A DNA stretch of 64,000 nucleotides, taken from Clusia tigrina. Its lineage: Eukaryota; Arthropoda; Insecta; Diptera; Clusiidae. A program made the translations under genes and the position numbers. The stretch is taken from positions 95,609,676-95,673,675 of the forward strand of contig OV050031.1 in NCBI GenBank assembly GCA_920105625.2. The letters are read 5' to 3'. Each line of letters begins with the position of its first letter. Within the stretch, counting starts at the first letter, position 1. Under the pieces are notes generated by a model that was not told the DNA's origin, did not search any database, and saw only the letters and a program-made list of their open reading frames with translations. Shown here piece by piece: positions 25,094 through 37,151 of this stretch.

Positions 25094-26596
25094 TATTGTT
25101 CAAAGCTATGCTACCCTTGAATCCCAAATAAAACACTGATAAAACTTCAAATGGCCCTAAATTCTATACGGTACGTCCTACACCTATCAAAGTTTGCAAA
25201 ATACAAATGCTTGTAACTTTGCACTGGAGCGTCATAAAACCTTGAAATTTTGTAACCAGAAAGAACTCGAGCCTCTTGTCAATTTAAGCTATCGCTCAAA
25301 GCTATGCTAATCTTAAGTTCCAAATAAAACACTGATAAAACTTCAAATGGCCCTAACTTCTATACGGTACGTCCTACACCTATCAAAGTATGCAACATAC
25401 AAATGCTTGTAACTTTTTACTGGAGCGTCATAAAACCTTGAAATTTTGTAACAATAAAGTACTCGAGCCTCTTGTCAATTTAAGCTATTGCTCAAAGCTA
25501 TGCTACCCTTGAATCCCAAATAAAACGCTGATAAAACTTCAAATGGCCCCAAATTCTATACGGTACGTCCTACACCTATCAATGTTTGCAACATACAAAT
25601 GCTTGTAACTTTTTACTGGAGCGTCATAAAACCTTGAAATTTTCTTACAATAAAGTACTCGAGCCTCTTGTCAATTTAAGCTATTGCTCAAAGCTATGCT
25701 ACCCTTAAGTCCCAAATCAAACACTGATAAAACTTCAAATGGCCCTAACTTCTATACGGCACGTCCTACACCTATCAAAGTTTGCAACATACAAATGCTT
25801 GTAACTTTCCACTGGAGCGTCATAAAACCTTGAAATTTTGTAACAATAAAGTACTCGAGCCTCTTGTCAATTTAAGCTATAGCTCAAAGCTATGCTACCC
25901 TTGAGTCCCAAATCAAACACTGATAAAACTTCAAATGGCCCTAATTTCTATACGGTACGTCCTACACCTATCAAAGTTTACAACATACAAATGCTTGTAA
26001 CTTTGCACTGGAGCGTCATAAAACCTTGAAATTTTGTAACAATAAAGAACTCGAGCCTCTTGTCAATTTAAGCTATCGCTCAAAGCTATGCTACCCTTGA
26101 GTCCCAAATCAAAAACTGATAAAACTTCAAATGGCCCTAACTTCTACACCGTACGTCCTACACCTATCAAAGTATGCAATATACAAATGCTTGTAACTTT
26201 TTACTGGAGCGTCATAAAACCTTGAAATTTTGTAACAATAAAGTACTCGAGCCTCTTGTCAATTTAAGCTAACGCTCAAAGCTATGCTACCCTTGAGTCC
26301 CAAATCAAACACTGATAAAACTTCAAATGGCCCTAACTTCTATACGGCACGTCCTACACCTATCAAAGTTTGCAACATACAAATGCTTGTAACTTTCCAC
26401 TGGAGCGTCATAAAACCTTGAAATTTTGTAACAATAAAGTACTCGAGCCTCTTGTAAATTTAAGCTATCGCTCAAAGCTATGCTACCCTTAAGTCCCAAA
26501 TCAAACACTGATAAAAATTCAAATGGCCCTAAATTCTATATGGTACGTCCTACACCAATCAAAGTTTGCAACATACAAATGCTTGTAACTTTTTAC
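25094..26596. repeat. Satellite segment between large duplications
   Basis: About 7.7 monomers read roughly T7, T1-variant, T2, T3, T4 with a T7-like end, T1, T5/T3-like, T6. Private changes include TGTAACCAGAAAG near 25,251 and CTATGCTAATCTTAAGTTCC near 25,301. Nothing foreign to the array is present. Confidence 0.78.
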
Positions 26597-28608
26597 TGGA
26601 GCGTCATAAAACCTTGAAATTTTGTAACAATAAAGTACTCGAGCCTCTTGTCAATTTAAGCTATTGTTCAAAGCTATGCTACCCTTGAATCCCAAATAAA
26701 ACACTGATAAAACTTCAAATGGCCCTAAATTCTATACGGTACGTCCTACACCTATCAAAGTTTGCAACATACAAATGCTTGTAACTTTGCACTGGAGCGT
26801 CATAAAACCTTGAAATTTTGTAACAATAAAGAACTCGAGCCTCTTGTCAATTTAAGCTATCGCTCAAAGCTATGCTACCCTTGAGTCCCAAATCAAAAAC
26901 TGATAAAACTTCAAATGGCCCTAACTTCTATACGGTACGTCCTACACCTATCAAAGTATGCAACATACAAATGCTTGTAACTTTTTACTGGAGCGTCATA
27001 AAACCTTGAAATTTTGTAACAATAAAGTACTCGAGCCTCTTGTCAATTTAAGCTATTGCTCAAAGCTATGCTACCCTTGAATCCCAAATAAAACGCTGAT
27101 AAAACTTCAAATGGCCCAAAATTCTATACGGTACGTCCTACACCTATCAATGTTTGCAACATACAAATGCTTGTAACTTTTTACTGGAGCGTCATAAAAC
27201 CTTGAAATTTTCTTACAATAAAGTACTCGAGCCTCTTGTCAGTTTAAGCTATTGCTCAAAGCTATGCTACCCTTAAGTCCCAAATCAAACACTGATAAAA
27301 CTTCAAATGGCCCTAACTTCTATACGGCACGTCCTACACCTATCAAAGTTTGCAACATACAAATGCTTGTAACTTTCCACTGGAGCGTCATAAAACCTTG
27401 AAATTTTGTAACAATAAAGTACTCGAGCCTCTTGTAAATTTAAGCTATAGCTCAAAGCTATGCTACCCTTGAGTCCCAAATCAAACACTGATAAAACTTC
27501 AAATGGCCCTAACTTCCATACGGTACGTCCTACACCTATCAAAGTTTGCAACATACAAATGCTTGTAACTTTTTACTGGAGCGTAATAAAACCTTGAAAT
27601 TTTCTAACAATAAAGTACTCGAGCCTCTTGTCAATTTAAGCTATAGCTCAAAGCTATGCTACCCTTGAGTCCCAAATCAAACACTGATAAAACTTCAAAT
27701 GGCCCTAACTTCTATACGGTACGTCCTACACCTATGAAAGTTTACAACATACAAATGCTTGTAACTTTGCACTGGAGCGTCATAAAACCTTGAAATTTTG
27801 TAACAATAAAGAACTCGAGCCTCTTGTCAATTTAAGCTATCGCTCAAAGCTATGCTACCCTTGAGTCCCAAATCAAAAACTGATAAAACTTCAAATGGCC
27901 CTAACTTCTATACCGTACGTCCTACACCTATCAAAGTATGCAATATACAAATGCTTGTAACTTTTTACTGGAGCGTCATAAAACCTTGAAATTTTGTAAC
28001 AATAAAGTACTCGAGCCTCTGGTCAATTTAAGCTAACGCTCAAAGCTATGCTACCCTTGAGTCCCAAATCAAACACTGATAAAACTTCAAATAGCCCTAA
28101 CTTCTATACGGTACGTCCTACACCTATCAAAGTTTGCAACATACAAATGCTTGTAACTTTTTACTGGAGCGTCATAAAACCTTGAAATTTTGTAACAATA
28201 AAGTACTCGAGCCTCTTGTAAATTTAAGCTATCGCTCAAAGCTATGCTACCCTTAAGTCCCAAATCAAACACTGATAAAAATTCAAATGGCCCTAAATTC
28301 TATATGGTACGTCCTACACCAATCAAAGTTTGCAACATACAAATGCTTGTAACTTTTTACTGGAGCGTCATAAAACCTTGAAATTTTGTAACAATAAAGT
28401 ACTCGAGCCTCTTGTCAATTTAAGCTATTGTTCAAAGCTATGCTACCCTTGAATCCCAAATAAAACACTGATAAAACTTCAAATGGCCCTAAATTCTATA
28501 CGGTACGTCCTACACCTATTAAAGTTTGCAACATACAAATGCTTGTAACTTTGCACTGGAGCGTCATAAAACCTTGAAATTTTGTAACAATAAAGAACTC
28601 GAGCCTCT

Positions 28609-28804
28609 TGTCAATTTAAGCTATCGCTCAAAGCTATGCTACCCTTGAGTCCCAAATCAAAAACTGATAAAACTTCAAATGGCCCTAACTTCTATACGGT
28701 ACGTCCTACACCTATCAAAGTATGCAACATACAAATGCTTGTAGCTTTTTACTGGAGCGTCATAAAACCTTGAAATTTTGTAACAATAAAGTACTCGAGC
28801 CTCT
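28609..28804. repeat. Monomer type T1
   Basis: Diagnostic linked variants are TATCGCTC, CTTGAG, AAATCAAAAACTG and AGTATGCAAC; many T1 units also have CTATACCGTACG, which creates a CGTACG palindrome. It usually follows a monomer ending GAACTCGAG. This copy has the private GTAGCTTTTT. Confidence 0.85.
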
Positions 28805-29000
28805 TGTCAATTTAAGCTATTGCTCAAAGCTATGCTACCCTTGAATCCCAAATAAAACGCTGATAAAACTTCAAATGGCCCAAAATTCTATACGGTACGT
28901 CCTACACCTATCAATGTTTGCAACATACAAATGCTTGTAACTTTTTACTGGAGCGTCATAAAACCTTGAAATTTTCTTACAATAAAGTACTCGAGCCTCT
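28805..29000. repeat. Monomer type T2
   Basis: Diagnostic variants are TATTGCTC (sometimes TATCGCTC), CTTGAATCCC, AAATAAAACGCTG, AAATTCTATACGG and TATCAATGTTTGC, with ATTTTCTTACAATAAAG in many copies that precede T3. Confidence 0.85.
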
Positions 29001-29196
29001 TGTCAGTTTAAGCTATTGCTCAAAGCTATGCTACCCTTAAGTCCCAAATCAAACACTGATAAAACTTCAAATGGCCCTAACTTCTATACGGCACGTCCTA
29101 CACCTATCAAAGTTTGCAACATACAAATGCTTGTAACTTTCCACTGGAGCGTCATAAAACCTTGAAATTTTGTAACAATAAAGTACTCGAGCCTCT
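29001..29196. repeat. Monomer type T3
   Basis: Diagnostic variants are TATTGCTC, CTTAAG (an AflII site), CTATACGGCACGTCC and TTTCCACTGG. A sister form has CTTATCAATTT and TTTTCACTGG (for example 30,765). This copy has TGTCAGTTTAAG. Confidence 0.85.
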
Positions 29197-29392
29197 TGTC
29201 AATTTAAGCTATAGCTCAAAGCTATGCTACCCTTGAGTCCCAAATCAAACACTGATAAAACTTCAAATGGCCCTAACTTCTATACGGTACGTCCTACACC
29301 TATCAAAGTTTGCAACATACAAATGCTTGTAACTTTTTACTGGAGCGTAATAAAACCTTGAAATTTTCTAACAATAAAGTACTCGAGCCTCT
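29197..29392. repeat. Monomer type T4
   Basis: Diagnostic variants are AAGCTATAGCTC, which makes a 10-bp perfect palindrome AGCTATAGCT, and CTTGAGTCCC with GCGTAATAAAAC (GAGGGTCAT in some). In the 4-21 kb part of the window several T4 units have ACCCTCGAGTCCC, a second XhoI site. Confidence 0.83.
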
Positions 29393-29588
29393 TGTCAATT
29401 TAAGCTAACGCTCAAAGCTATGCTACCCTTGAGTCCCAAATCAAACACTGATAAAACTTCAAATAGCCCTAACTTCTATACGGTACGTCCTACACCTATC
29501 AAAGTTTGCAACATACAAATGCTTGTAACTTTTTACTGGAGCGTCATAAAACCTTGAAATTTTGTAACAATAAAGTACTCGAGCCTCT
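29393..29588. repeat. Monomer type T5
   Basis: Diagnostic variants are CTAACGCTC, CTTGAGTCCC and CAAATAGCCCTAAC (AAATGGCCC in some). This T5 copy has no counterpart in the 37,964-47,800 duplicate, where T4 joins T6 directly. Confidence 0.85.
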
Positions 29589-29784
29589 TGTCTATTTAAG
29601 CTATCGCTCAAAGCTATGCTACCCTTAAGTCCTAAATCAAACACTGATAAAAATTCAAATGGCCCTAAATTCTATATGGTACGTCCTACACCAATCAAAG
29701 TTTGCAACATACAAATGCTTGTAACTTTTTACTGGAGCGTCATAAAACCTTGAAATTTTGTAACAATAAAGTACTCGAGCCTCT
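29589..29784. repeat. Monomer type T6
   Basis: Diagnostic variants are TATCGCTC, CTTAAG, GATAAAAATTC, AAATTCTATATGGTACG and TACACCAATC. The ATATGG change removes the CpG of ACGG. A subtype has TACGTCGTACACC. Confidence 0.86.
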
Positions 29785-29980
29785 TGTCAATTTAAGCTAT
29801 TGTTCAAAGCTATGCTACCCTTGAATCCCAAATAAAACACTGATAAAACTTCAAATGGCCCTAAATTCTATACGGTACGTCCTACACCTATCAAAGTTTG
29901 CAACATAAAAATGCTTGTAACTTTGCACTGGAGCGTCATAAAACCTTGAAATGTTGTAACAATAAAGAACTCGAGCCTCT
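29785..29980. repeat. Monomer type T7
   Basis: Diagnostic variants are TATTGTTC, CTTGAATCCC, AAATAAAACACTG, AAATTCTATACGG (or ACAG), TTTGCACTGG and the ending AAGAACTCGAG. T1 usually follows. Another form has TTCAAACCTATGC and CTATACAGTACG with a GTACTCGAG ending. Confidence 0.85.
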
Positions 29981-30372
29981 TGTCAATTTAAGCTATCGCT
30001 CAAAGCTATGCTACCCTTGAGTCCCAAATCAAAAACTGATAAAACTTCAAATGGCCCTAACTTCTATACCGTACGTCCTACACCTATCAAAGTATGCAAC
30101 ATACAAATGCTTGTAACTTTTTACTGGAGCGTCATAAAACCTTGAAATTTTGTAACAATAAAGTACTCGAGCCTCTTGTCAATTTAAGCTATCGCTCAAA
30201 GCTATGCTACCCTTGAATCCCAAATAAAACGCTGATAAAACTTCAAATGGCCCTAAATTCTATACGGTACGTCCTACACCTATCAATGTTTGCAACATAC
30301 AAATGCTTGTAACTTTTTACTGGAGCGTCATAAAACCTTGAAATTTTGTAACAATAAAGTACTCGAGCCTCT

Positions 30373-30568
30373 TGTCAATTTAAGCTATCGCTCAAAGCTA
30401 TGCTACCCTTGAGTCCCAAATCAAACACTGATAAAACTTGAAATGGCCCTAACTTCTATACGGTACGTCCTACACCTATCAAAGTTTGCAACATATAAAT
30501 GCTTGTAACTTTTTACTGGAGCGTCATAAAACCTTGAAACTTTGTAACAATAAAGTACTCGAGCCTCT
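30373..30568. repeat. Monomer type T8
   Basis: Diagnostic variants are TATCGCTC, CTTGAGTCCC, AAATCAAACACTG, CAACATATAAATGC and GAAACTTTGTAAC. This copy has the private AACTTGAAATGG. Confidence 0.83.
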
Positions 30569-30764
30569 TGTCAATTTAAGCTATCGCTCAAAGCTATGCT
30601 ACCCTTAAGTCCCAAATCAAACACTGATAAAACTTCAAATGGTCCTAACTTCTGTACGGTACGTCCTACACCTATCAAAGTTTGCAACATACAAATGCTT
30701 GTAACTTTTTATTGGAGCGTCATAAAACCTTGAAATTTTGTAACAATAAAGTACTCGAGCCTCT
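30569..30764. repeat. Monomer type T9
   Basis: Diagnostic variants are TATCGCTC, CTTAAG (often with CCCAACTC), CTTCTGTACGG and TTTTTATTGG. Some later copies have CAACAAAAAAATGC (35,977, 37,937, 47,736 and 50,090 areas) or TTCTGCACGG (52,985 and 57,643 areas). Confidence 0.83.
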
Positions 30765-31744
30765 TATCAATTTAAGCTATTGCTCAAAGCTATGCTACCC
30801 TTAAGTCCCAAATCAAACACTGATAAAACTTCAAATGGCCCTAACTTCTATACGGCACATCCTACACCTATCAAAGTTTGCAACATACAAATGCTTGTAA
30901 CTTTTCACTGGAGCGTCATAAAACCTTGAAATTTTGTAACAATAAAGTACTCGAGCCTCTTGTCAATTTAAGCTATAGCTCAAAGCTATGCTACCCTTGA
31001 GTCCCAAATCAAACACTGATAAAACTTCAAATGGCCCTAACTTCTATACGGTACGTCCTACACCTATCAAAGTTTGCAACATACAAATGCTTGTAACTTT
31101 TTACTGGAGCGTAATAAAACCTTGAAATTTTGTAACAATAAAGTACTCAAGCCTCTTGTCAATTTAAGCTAACGCTCAAAGCTATGCTACCCTTGAGTCC
31201 CAAATCAAACACTGATAAAACTTCAAATGGCCCTAACTTCTATACGGTACGTCCTACACCTATCAAAGTTTGCAACATACAAATGCTTGTAACTTTTTAC
31301 TGGAGCGTCATAAAACCTTGAAATTTTGTAACAATAAAGTACTCGAGCCTCTTGTCAATTTAAGCTATCGCTCAAAGCTATGCTACCCTTAAGTCCCAAC
31401 TCAAACACTGATAAAAATTCAAATGGCCCTAAATTCTATATGGTACGTCGTAAACCAATCAAAGTTTGCAACATACAAATGCTTGTAACTTTTTATTGGA
31501 GCGTCATAAAACCTTGAAATTTTGTAACAATAAAGTACTCGAGCCTCTTGTCAATTTAAGCTATTGTTCAAACCTATGCTACCCTTGAATCCCAAATAAA
31601 ACACTGATAAGACTTCAAATGGCCCTAAATTCTATACAGTACGTCCTACACCTATCAAAGTTTGCAACATACAAATGCTTGTAACTTTTTACTGGAGCGT
31701 CATAAAACCTTGAAATTTTGTAACAATAAAGTACTCGAGCCGTT

Positions 31745-31940
31745 TGTCAATTTAAGCTAACGCTCAAAGCTATGCTACCCTTGAGTCCCAAATCAAACAC
31801 TGATAAAAATTCAAATGGCCCTAAATTCTATATGGTACGTCGTACACCAATCAAAGTTTGCAACATACAAATGCTTGTAACTTTTTACTGGAGCGTCATA
31901 AAACCTTGAAATTTTGTAACAATAAAGTACTCGAGCCTCT
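31745..31940. repeat. Chimeric T5/T6 monomer
   Basis: The front half has the T5 markers CTAACGCTC and CTTGAG. The back half has the T6 markers GATAAAAATTC, TATATGG and TACACCAATC. The switch lies in unit positions about 42-62. The copy at 42,916-43,111 has the same structure, so the exchange predates the 9.4-kb duplication. Confidence 0.83.
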
Positions 31941-32920
31941 TGTCAATTTAAGCTATTGTTCAAACCTATGCTACACTTGAATCACAAATAAAACACTGAT
32001 AAAACTTCAAATGGCCCTAAATTCTATACAGTACGTCCTACACCTATCAAAGTTTGCAACATACAAATGCTTGTAACTTTTTACTGGAGCGTCATAAAAC
32101 CTTGAAATTTTGTAACAATAAAGTACTCGAGCCTCTTGTCAATTTAAGCTATTGCTCAAAGCTATGCTACCCTTGAATCCCAAATAAAACGCTGATAAAA
32201 CTTCAAATGGCCCTAAATTCTATACGGTACGTCCTACACCTATCAATGTTTGCAAAATACAAATGCTTGTAACTTTTTACTGGAGCGTCATAAAGCCTTG
32301 AAATTTTGTAACAATAAAGTACTCGAGCCTCTTGTCAATTTAAGCTATCGCTCAAAGCTATGCTAACCTTGAGTCCCAAATCAAACACTGATAAAACTTC
32401 AAATGGCCCTAACTTCTATACGGTACGTCCTACACCTATCAAAGTTTGCAACATATAAATGCTTGTAACTTTTTACTGGAGCGTCATAAAACCTTGAAAC
32501 TTTGTAACAATAAAGTACTCGAGCCTCTTGTCAATTTAAGCTATCGCTCAAAGCTATGCTACCCTTAAGTCCCAACTCAAACACTGATAAAACTTCAAAT
32601 GGCCCTAACTTCTGTACGGTACGTCCTACACCTATCAAAGTTTGCAACATACAAATGCTTGTAACTTTTTATTGGAGCGTCATAAAACCTTGAAATTTTG
32701 TAACAATAAAGAACTCGAGCCTCTTGTCAATTTAAGCTATCGCTCAAAGCTATGCTACCCTTGAGTCCCAAATCAAACACTGATAAAACTTCAAATGGCT
32801 CTAACTTCTATACGGTACGTCCTACACCTATCAAAGTTTGCAACATATAAATGCTTGTAACTTTTTACTGGAGCGTCATAAAACCTTGAAATTTTGTAAC
32901 AATAAAGTACTCGAGCCTCT

Positions 32921-33116
32921 TGTCAATTTAAGCTATTGCTCAAAGCTATGCTACCCTTGAATCCCAAATAAAACGCTGATAAAAATTCAAATGGCCCTAA
33001 ATTCTATATGGTACGTCGTACACCAATCAAAGTTTGCAACATACAAATGCTTGTAACTTTTTACTGGACCGTCATAAAACCTTGAAATTTTGTAACAATA
33101 AAGTACTCGAGCCTCT
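32921..33116. repeat. Chimeric T2/T6 monomer
   Basis: The front half is T2 (TATTGCTC, CTTGAATCCC, AAAACGCTG). The back half is T6 (AAAAATTC, TATATGG, TCGTACACCAATC). The switch point is near unit position 60, similar to the T5/T6 chimera. It also has a private TGGACCGTC. The duplicate is at 44,680. Confidence 0.83.
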
Positions 33117-34683
33117 TGTCAATTTAAGCTATTGTTCAAACCTATGCTACCCTTGAATCCCAAATAAAACACTGATAAAACTTCAAATGGCCCTAAATTC
33201 TATACAGTACGTCCTACACCTATCAAAGTTTGCAACATACAAATGCTTGTAACTTTTTACTGGAGCGTCATAAAACCTTGAAATTTTGTAACAATAAAGT
33301 ACTCGAGCCTCTTGTCAATTTAAGCTATCGCTCAAAGCTATGCTACCCTTGAGTCCCAAATCAAAAACTGATAAAACTTCAAATGGCCCTAACTTCTATA
33401 CCGTACGTCCTACACCTATCAAAGTATGCAACATACAAATGCTTGTAACTTTTTACTGGAGCGTCATAAAACCTTGAAATTTTGTAACAATAAAGTACTC
33501 GAGCCTCTTGCCAATTGAAGCTATTGCTCAAAGCTATGCTACCCTTAAGTCCCAAATCAAACACTGATAAAACTTCAAATGGCCCTAAATTCTATACGGT
33601 ACGTCCTACACCTATCAATGTTTGCAACATACAAATGCTTGTAACTTTTTACTGGAGCGTCATAAAACCTTGAAATTTTGTAACAATAAAGTACTCGAGC
33701 CTCTTGTCAATTTAAGCTATCGCTCAAAGCTATGCTACCCTTGAGTCCCAAATCAAACACTGATAAAACTTCAAATGGCCCCAACTTCTATACGGTAGGT
33801 CCTACACCTATCAAAGTTTGCAACATATAAATGCTTGTAACTTTTTACTGGAGCGTCATAAAACCTTGAAACTTTGTAACAATAAAGTACTCGAGCCTCT
33901 TGTCAATTTAAGCTATCGCTCAAAGCTATGCTACCCTTAAGTCCCAAATCAAACACTGATAAAACTTCAAATGGCCCTAACTTCTGTACGGTACGTCCTA
34001 CACCTATCAAAGTTTGCAACATACAAATGCTTGTAACTTTTTATTGGAGCGTCATAAAACCTGAAATTTTGTAACAATAAAGTACTCGAGCCTCTTATCA
34101 ATTTAAGCTATTGCTCAAAGCTATGCTACCCTTAAGTCCCAAATCAAACACTGATAAAACTTCAAATGGCCCTAACTTCTATACGGCACGTCCTACACCT
34201 ATCAAAGTTTGCAGCATACAAATGCTTGTAACTTTTCACTGGAGCGTCATAAAACCTTGAAATTTTGTAACAATAAAGTACTCGAGCCTCTTGTCAATTT
34301 AAGCTATAGCTCAAAGCTATGCTACCCTTGAGTCCCAAATCAAACACTGATAAAACTTCAAATGGCCCTAACTTCTATACGGTACGTCCTACACCTATCA
34401 AAGTTTGCAACATACAAATGCTTGTAACTTTTTACTGGAGCGTAATAAAACCTTGAAATTTTGTAACAATAAAGTACTCGAGCCTCTTGTCAATTTAAGC
34501 TAACGCTCAAAGCTATGCTACCCTTGAGTCCCAAATCAAACACTGATAAAACTTCAAATGGCCCTAACTTCTATACGGTACGTCCTACACCTATCAAAGT
34601 TTGCAACATACAAATGCTTGTAACTTTTTACTGGAGCGTCATAAAACCTTGAAATTTTGTAACAATAAAGTACTCGAGCCTCT

Positions 34684-34879
34684 TGTCAATTTAAGCTATC
34701 GCTCAAAGCTATGCTACCCTTGAGTCCCAAATCAAAAACTGATAAAACTTCAAATGGCCCTAACTTCTATACCGTACGTCGTACACCAATCAAAGTTTGC
34801 AACATACAAATGCTTGTAACTTTTTACTGGAGCGTCATAAAACCTTGAAATTTTGTAACAATAATGTACTCGAGCCTCT
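34684..34879. repeat. Chimeric T1/T6 monomer
   Basis: The front and middle are T1 (TATCGCTC, CTTGAG, AAAAACTG, ATACCGTACG). The rest is T6 (TCGTACACCAATC), with a private ATAATGTAC. The switch is further right than in the other T6 chimeras, near unit position 97. The duplicate is at 46,443. Confidence 0.8.
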
Positions 34880-35191
34880 TGTCAATTTAAGCTATTGTTC
34901 AAACCTATGCTACCCTTGAATCCCAAATAAAACACTGATAAAACTTCAAATGGCCCTAAATTCTATACAGTACGTCCTACACCTATCAAAGTTTCCAACA
35001 TACAAATGCTTGTAACTTTTTACTGGAGCGTCATAAAACCTTGAAATTTTGTAACAATAAAGTACTCGAGCCTCTTGTCAATTTAAGCTATTGTTCAAAG
35101 CTATGCTACCCTTGAATCCCAAATAAAACACTGATAAAACTTCAAATGGCCCTAAATTCTATACGGTACGTCCTACACCTATCAAAGTTTG

Positions 35192-37151
35192 CAACATACA
35201 AATGCTTGTAACTTTGCACTGGAGCGTCATAAAACCTTGAAATTTTGTAACAATAAAGAACTCGAGCCTCTTGTCAATTTAAGCTATCGCTCAAAGCTAT
35301 GCTACCCTTGAGTCCCAAATCAAAAACTGATAAAACTTCAAATGGCCCTAACTTCTATACCGTACGTCCTACACCTATCAAAGTATGCAACATACAAATG
35401 CTTGTAACTTTTTACTGGAGCGTCAGAAAACCTTGAAATTTTGTAACAATAAAGTACTCGAGCCTCTTGTCAATTTAAGCTATTACTCAAAGCTATGCTA
35501 CCCTTGAATCCCAAATAAAACGCTGATAAAACTTTAAATGGCCCTAAATTCTATACGGTACGTCCTACACCTATCAATGTTTGCAAAATACAAATGCTTG
35601 TAACTTTTTACTGGAGCGTCATAAAACCTTGAAATTTTGTAACAATAAAGGACTCGAGCCTCTTGTCAATTTAAGCTATCGCTCAAAGCTATGCTACCCT
35701 TGAGTCCCAAACCAAACACTGATAAAACTTCAAATGGCCCTAACTTCTATACGGTACGTCCTACACCTATCAAAGTTTGCAACATATAAATGCTTGTAAC
35801 TTTTTACTGGAGCGTCATAAAACCTTGAAACTTTGTAACAATAAAGTACTCGAGCCTCTTGTCAATTTAAGCTATCGCTCAAAGCTATGCTACCCTTAAG
35901 TCCCAACTCAAACACTGATAAAACTTCAAATGGCCCTAACTTCTGTACGGTACGTCCTACACCTATCAAAGTTTGCAACAAAAAAATGCTTGTAACTTTT
36001 TATTGGAGCGTCATAAAACCTTGAAATTTTGTAACAATAAAGTACTCGAGCCTCTTGTCAATTTAAGCTATTGTTCAAAGCTATGCTACCCTTGAATCCC
36101 AAATAAAACACTGATAAAACTTCAAATGGCCCTAAATTCTATACGGTACGTCCTACACCTATCAAAGTTTGCAACATACAAATGCTTGTAACTTTGCACT
36201 GGAGCGTCATAAAACCTTGAAATTTTGTAACAATAAAGAACTCGAGCCTCTTGTCAATTTAAGCTATCGCTCAAAGCTATGCTACCCTTGAGTCCCAAAT
36301 CAAAAACTGATAAAACTTCAAATGGCCCTAACTTCTATACGGTACGTCCTACACCTATCAAAGTATGCAACATACAAATGCTTGTAACTTTTTACTGGAG
36401 CGTCATAAAACCTTGAAATTTTGTAACAATAAAGTACTCGAGCCTCTTGTCAATTTAAGCTATTGCTCAAAGCTATGCTACCCTTGAATCCCAAATAAAA
36501 CGCTGATAAAACTTCAAATGGCCCAAAATTCTATACGGTACGTCCTACACCTATCAATGTTTGCAACATACAAATGCTTGTAACTTTTTACTGGAGCGTC
36601 ATAAAACCTTGAAATTTTCTTACAATAAAGTACTCGAGCCTCTTGTCAGTTTAAGCTATTGCTCAAAGCTATGCTACCCTTAAGTCCCAAATCAAACACT
36701 GATAAAACTTCAAATGGCCCTAACTTCTATACGGCACGTCCTACACCTATCAAAGTTTGCAACATACAAATGCTTGTAACTTTCCACTGGAGCGTCATAA
36801 AACCTTGAAATTTTGTAACAATAAAGTACTCGAGCCTCTTGTAAATTTAAGCTATAGCTCAAAGCTATGCTACCCTTGAGTCCCAAATCAAACACTGATA
36901 AAACTTCAAATGGCCCTAACTTCCATACGGTACGTCCTACACCTATCAAAGTTTGCAACATACAAATGCTTGTAACTTTTTACTGGAGCGTAATAAAACC
37001 TTGAAATTTTCTAACAATAAAGTACTCGAGCCTCTTGTCAATTTAAGCTATAGCTCAAAGCTATGCTACCCTTGAGTCCCAAATCAAACACTGATAAAAC
37101 TTCAAATGGCCCTAACTTCTATACGGTACGTCCTACACCTATGAAAGTTTA
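35192..37151. repeat. 1,960-bp (10-monomer) tandem duplication, copy 1
   Basis: Ten monomers recur at an offset of exactly 1,960. Markers GCGTCAGAAAAC (35,420 and 37,380), TATTACTC (35,481 and 37,441), ACTTTAAATGG, TGCAAAATAC, AACCAAACACTG (35,711 and 37,671) and CAACAAAAAAATGC all match. The only difference I noticed is GGACTCGAG at 35,649 against GTACTCGAG at 37,609. That near identity makes this among the youngest events in the window. Confidence 0.9.

Larger units (their letters stand above)
28609..29980. repeat. Seven-monomer higher-order repeat T1-T7 (1,372 bp), best example
   Basis: Seven full-length monomers run T1 through T7 without indel, and T1 follows at 29,981. This is the cleanest copy of the ancestral order; the individual types are described from it below. 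Its duplicate in copy B (from 39,976) has lost the T5 monomer. Confidence 0.9.
29981..31744. repeat. Nine-monomer higher-order repeat (1,764 bp), copy in block A
   Basis: Nine full-length units read T1, T2, T8, T9, T3 (sister form), T4, T5, T6, T7. This is the seven-monomer order with T8 and T9 inserted between T2 and T3. The length is exactly 9 x 196. The same block is at 41,152-42,915. T8-T9-T3 also occur at 1,961-2,548, so the insertion is old. Confidence 0.85.
26597..36041. repeat. 9.4-kb duplicated block, copy A
   Basis: About 48 monomers recur at 37,964-47,800 with an offset that changes in whole monomers: 11,367, then 11,171 after one T5 unit (near 29,393) is missing from copy B, then 11,563 and 11,759 after B gains two and then one. 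Private markers in the same order in both are GTAGCTTTTT (28,741), AACTTGAAATGG (30,437), TACTCAAGCC (31,144), GTAAACCAATC (31,451), GCCGTTTGTC (31,740), ATCACAAATA (31,981), GGTAGGTCC (33,796), a one-base-short AACCTGAAATT (34,061), ATAATGTAC (34,861) and GCGTCAGAAAAC (35,420). Confidence 0.9.

Noticed and set aside
27303..27554. 83-codon open frames on the - strand (also 36,710 and 38,670) and many 61-codon relatives
   Set aside because: These frames end or begin at fixed places in the monomer and exist only where a particular substitution removes a stop codon. They contain no recognisable domain, signal peptide or codon bias distinct from the satellite.
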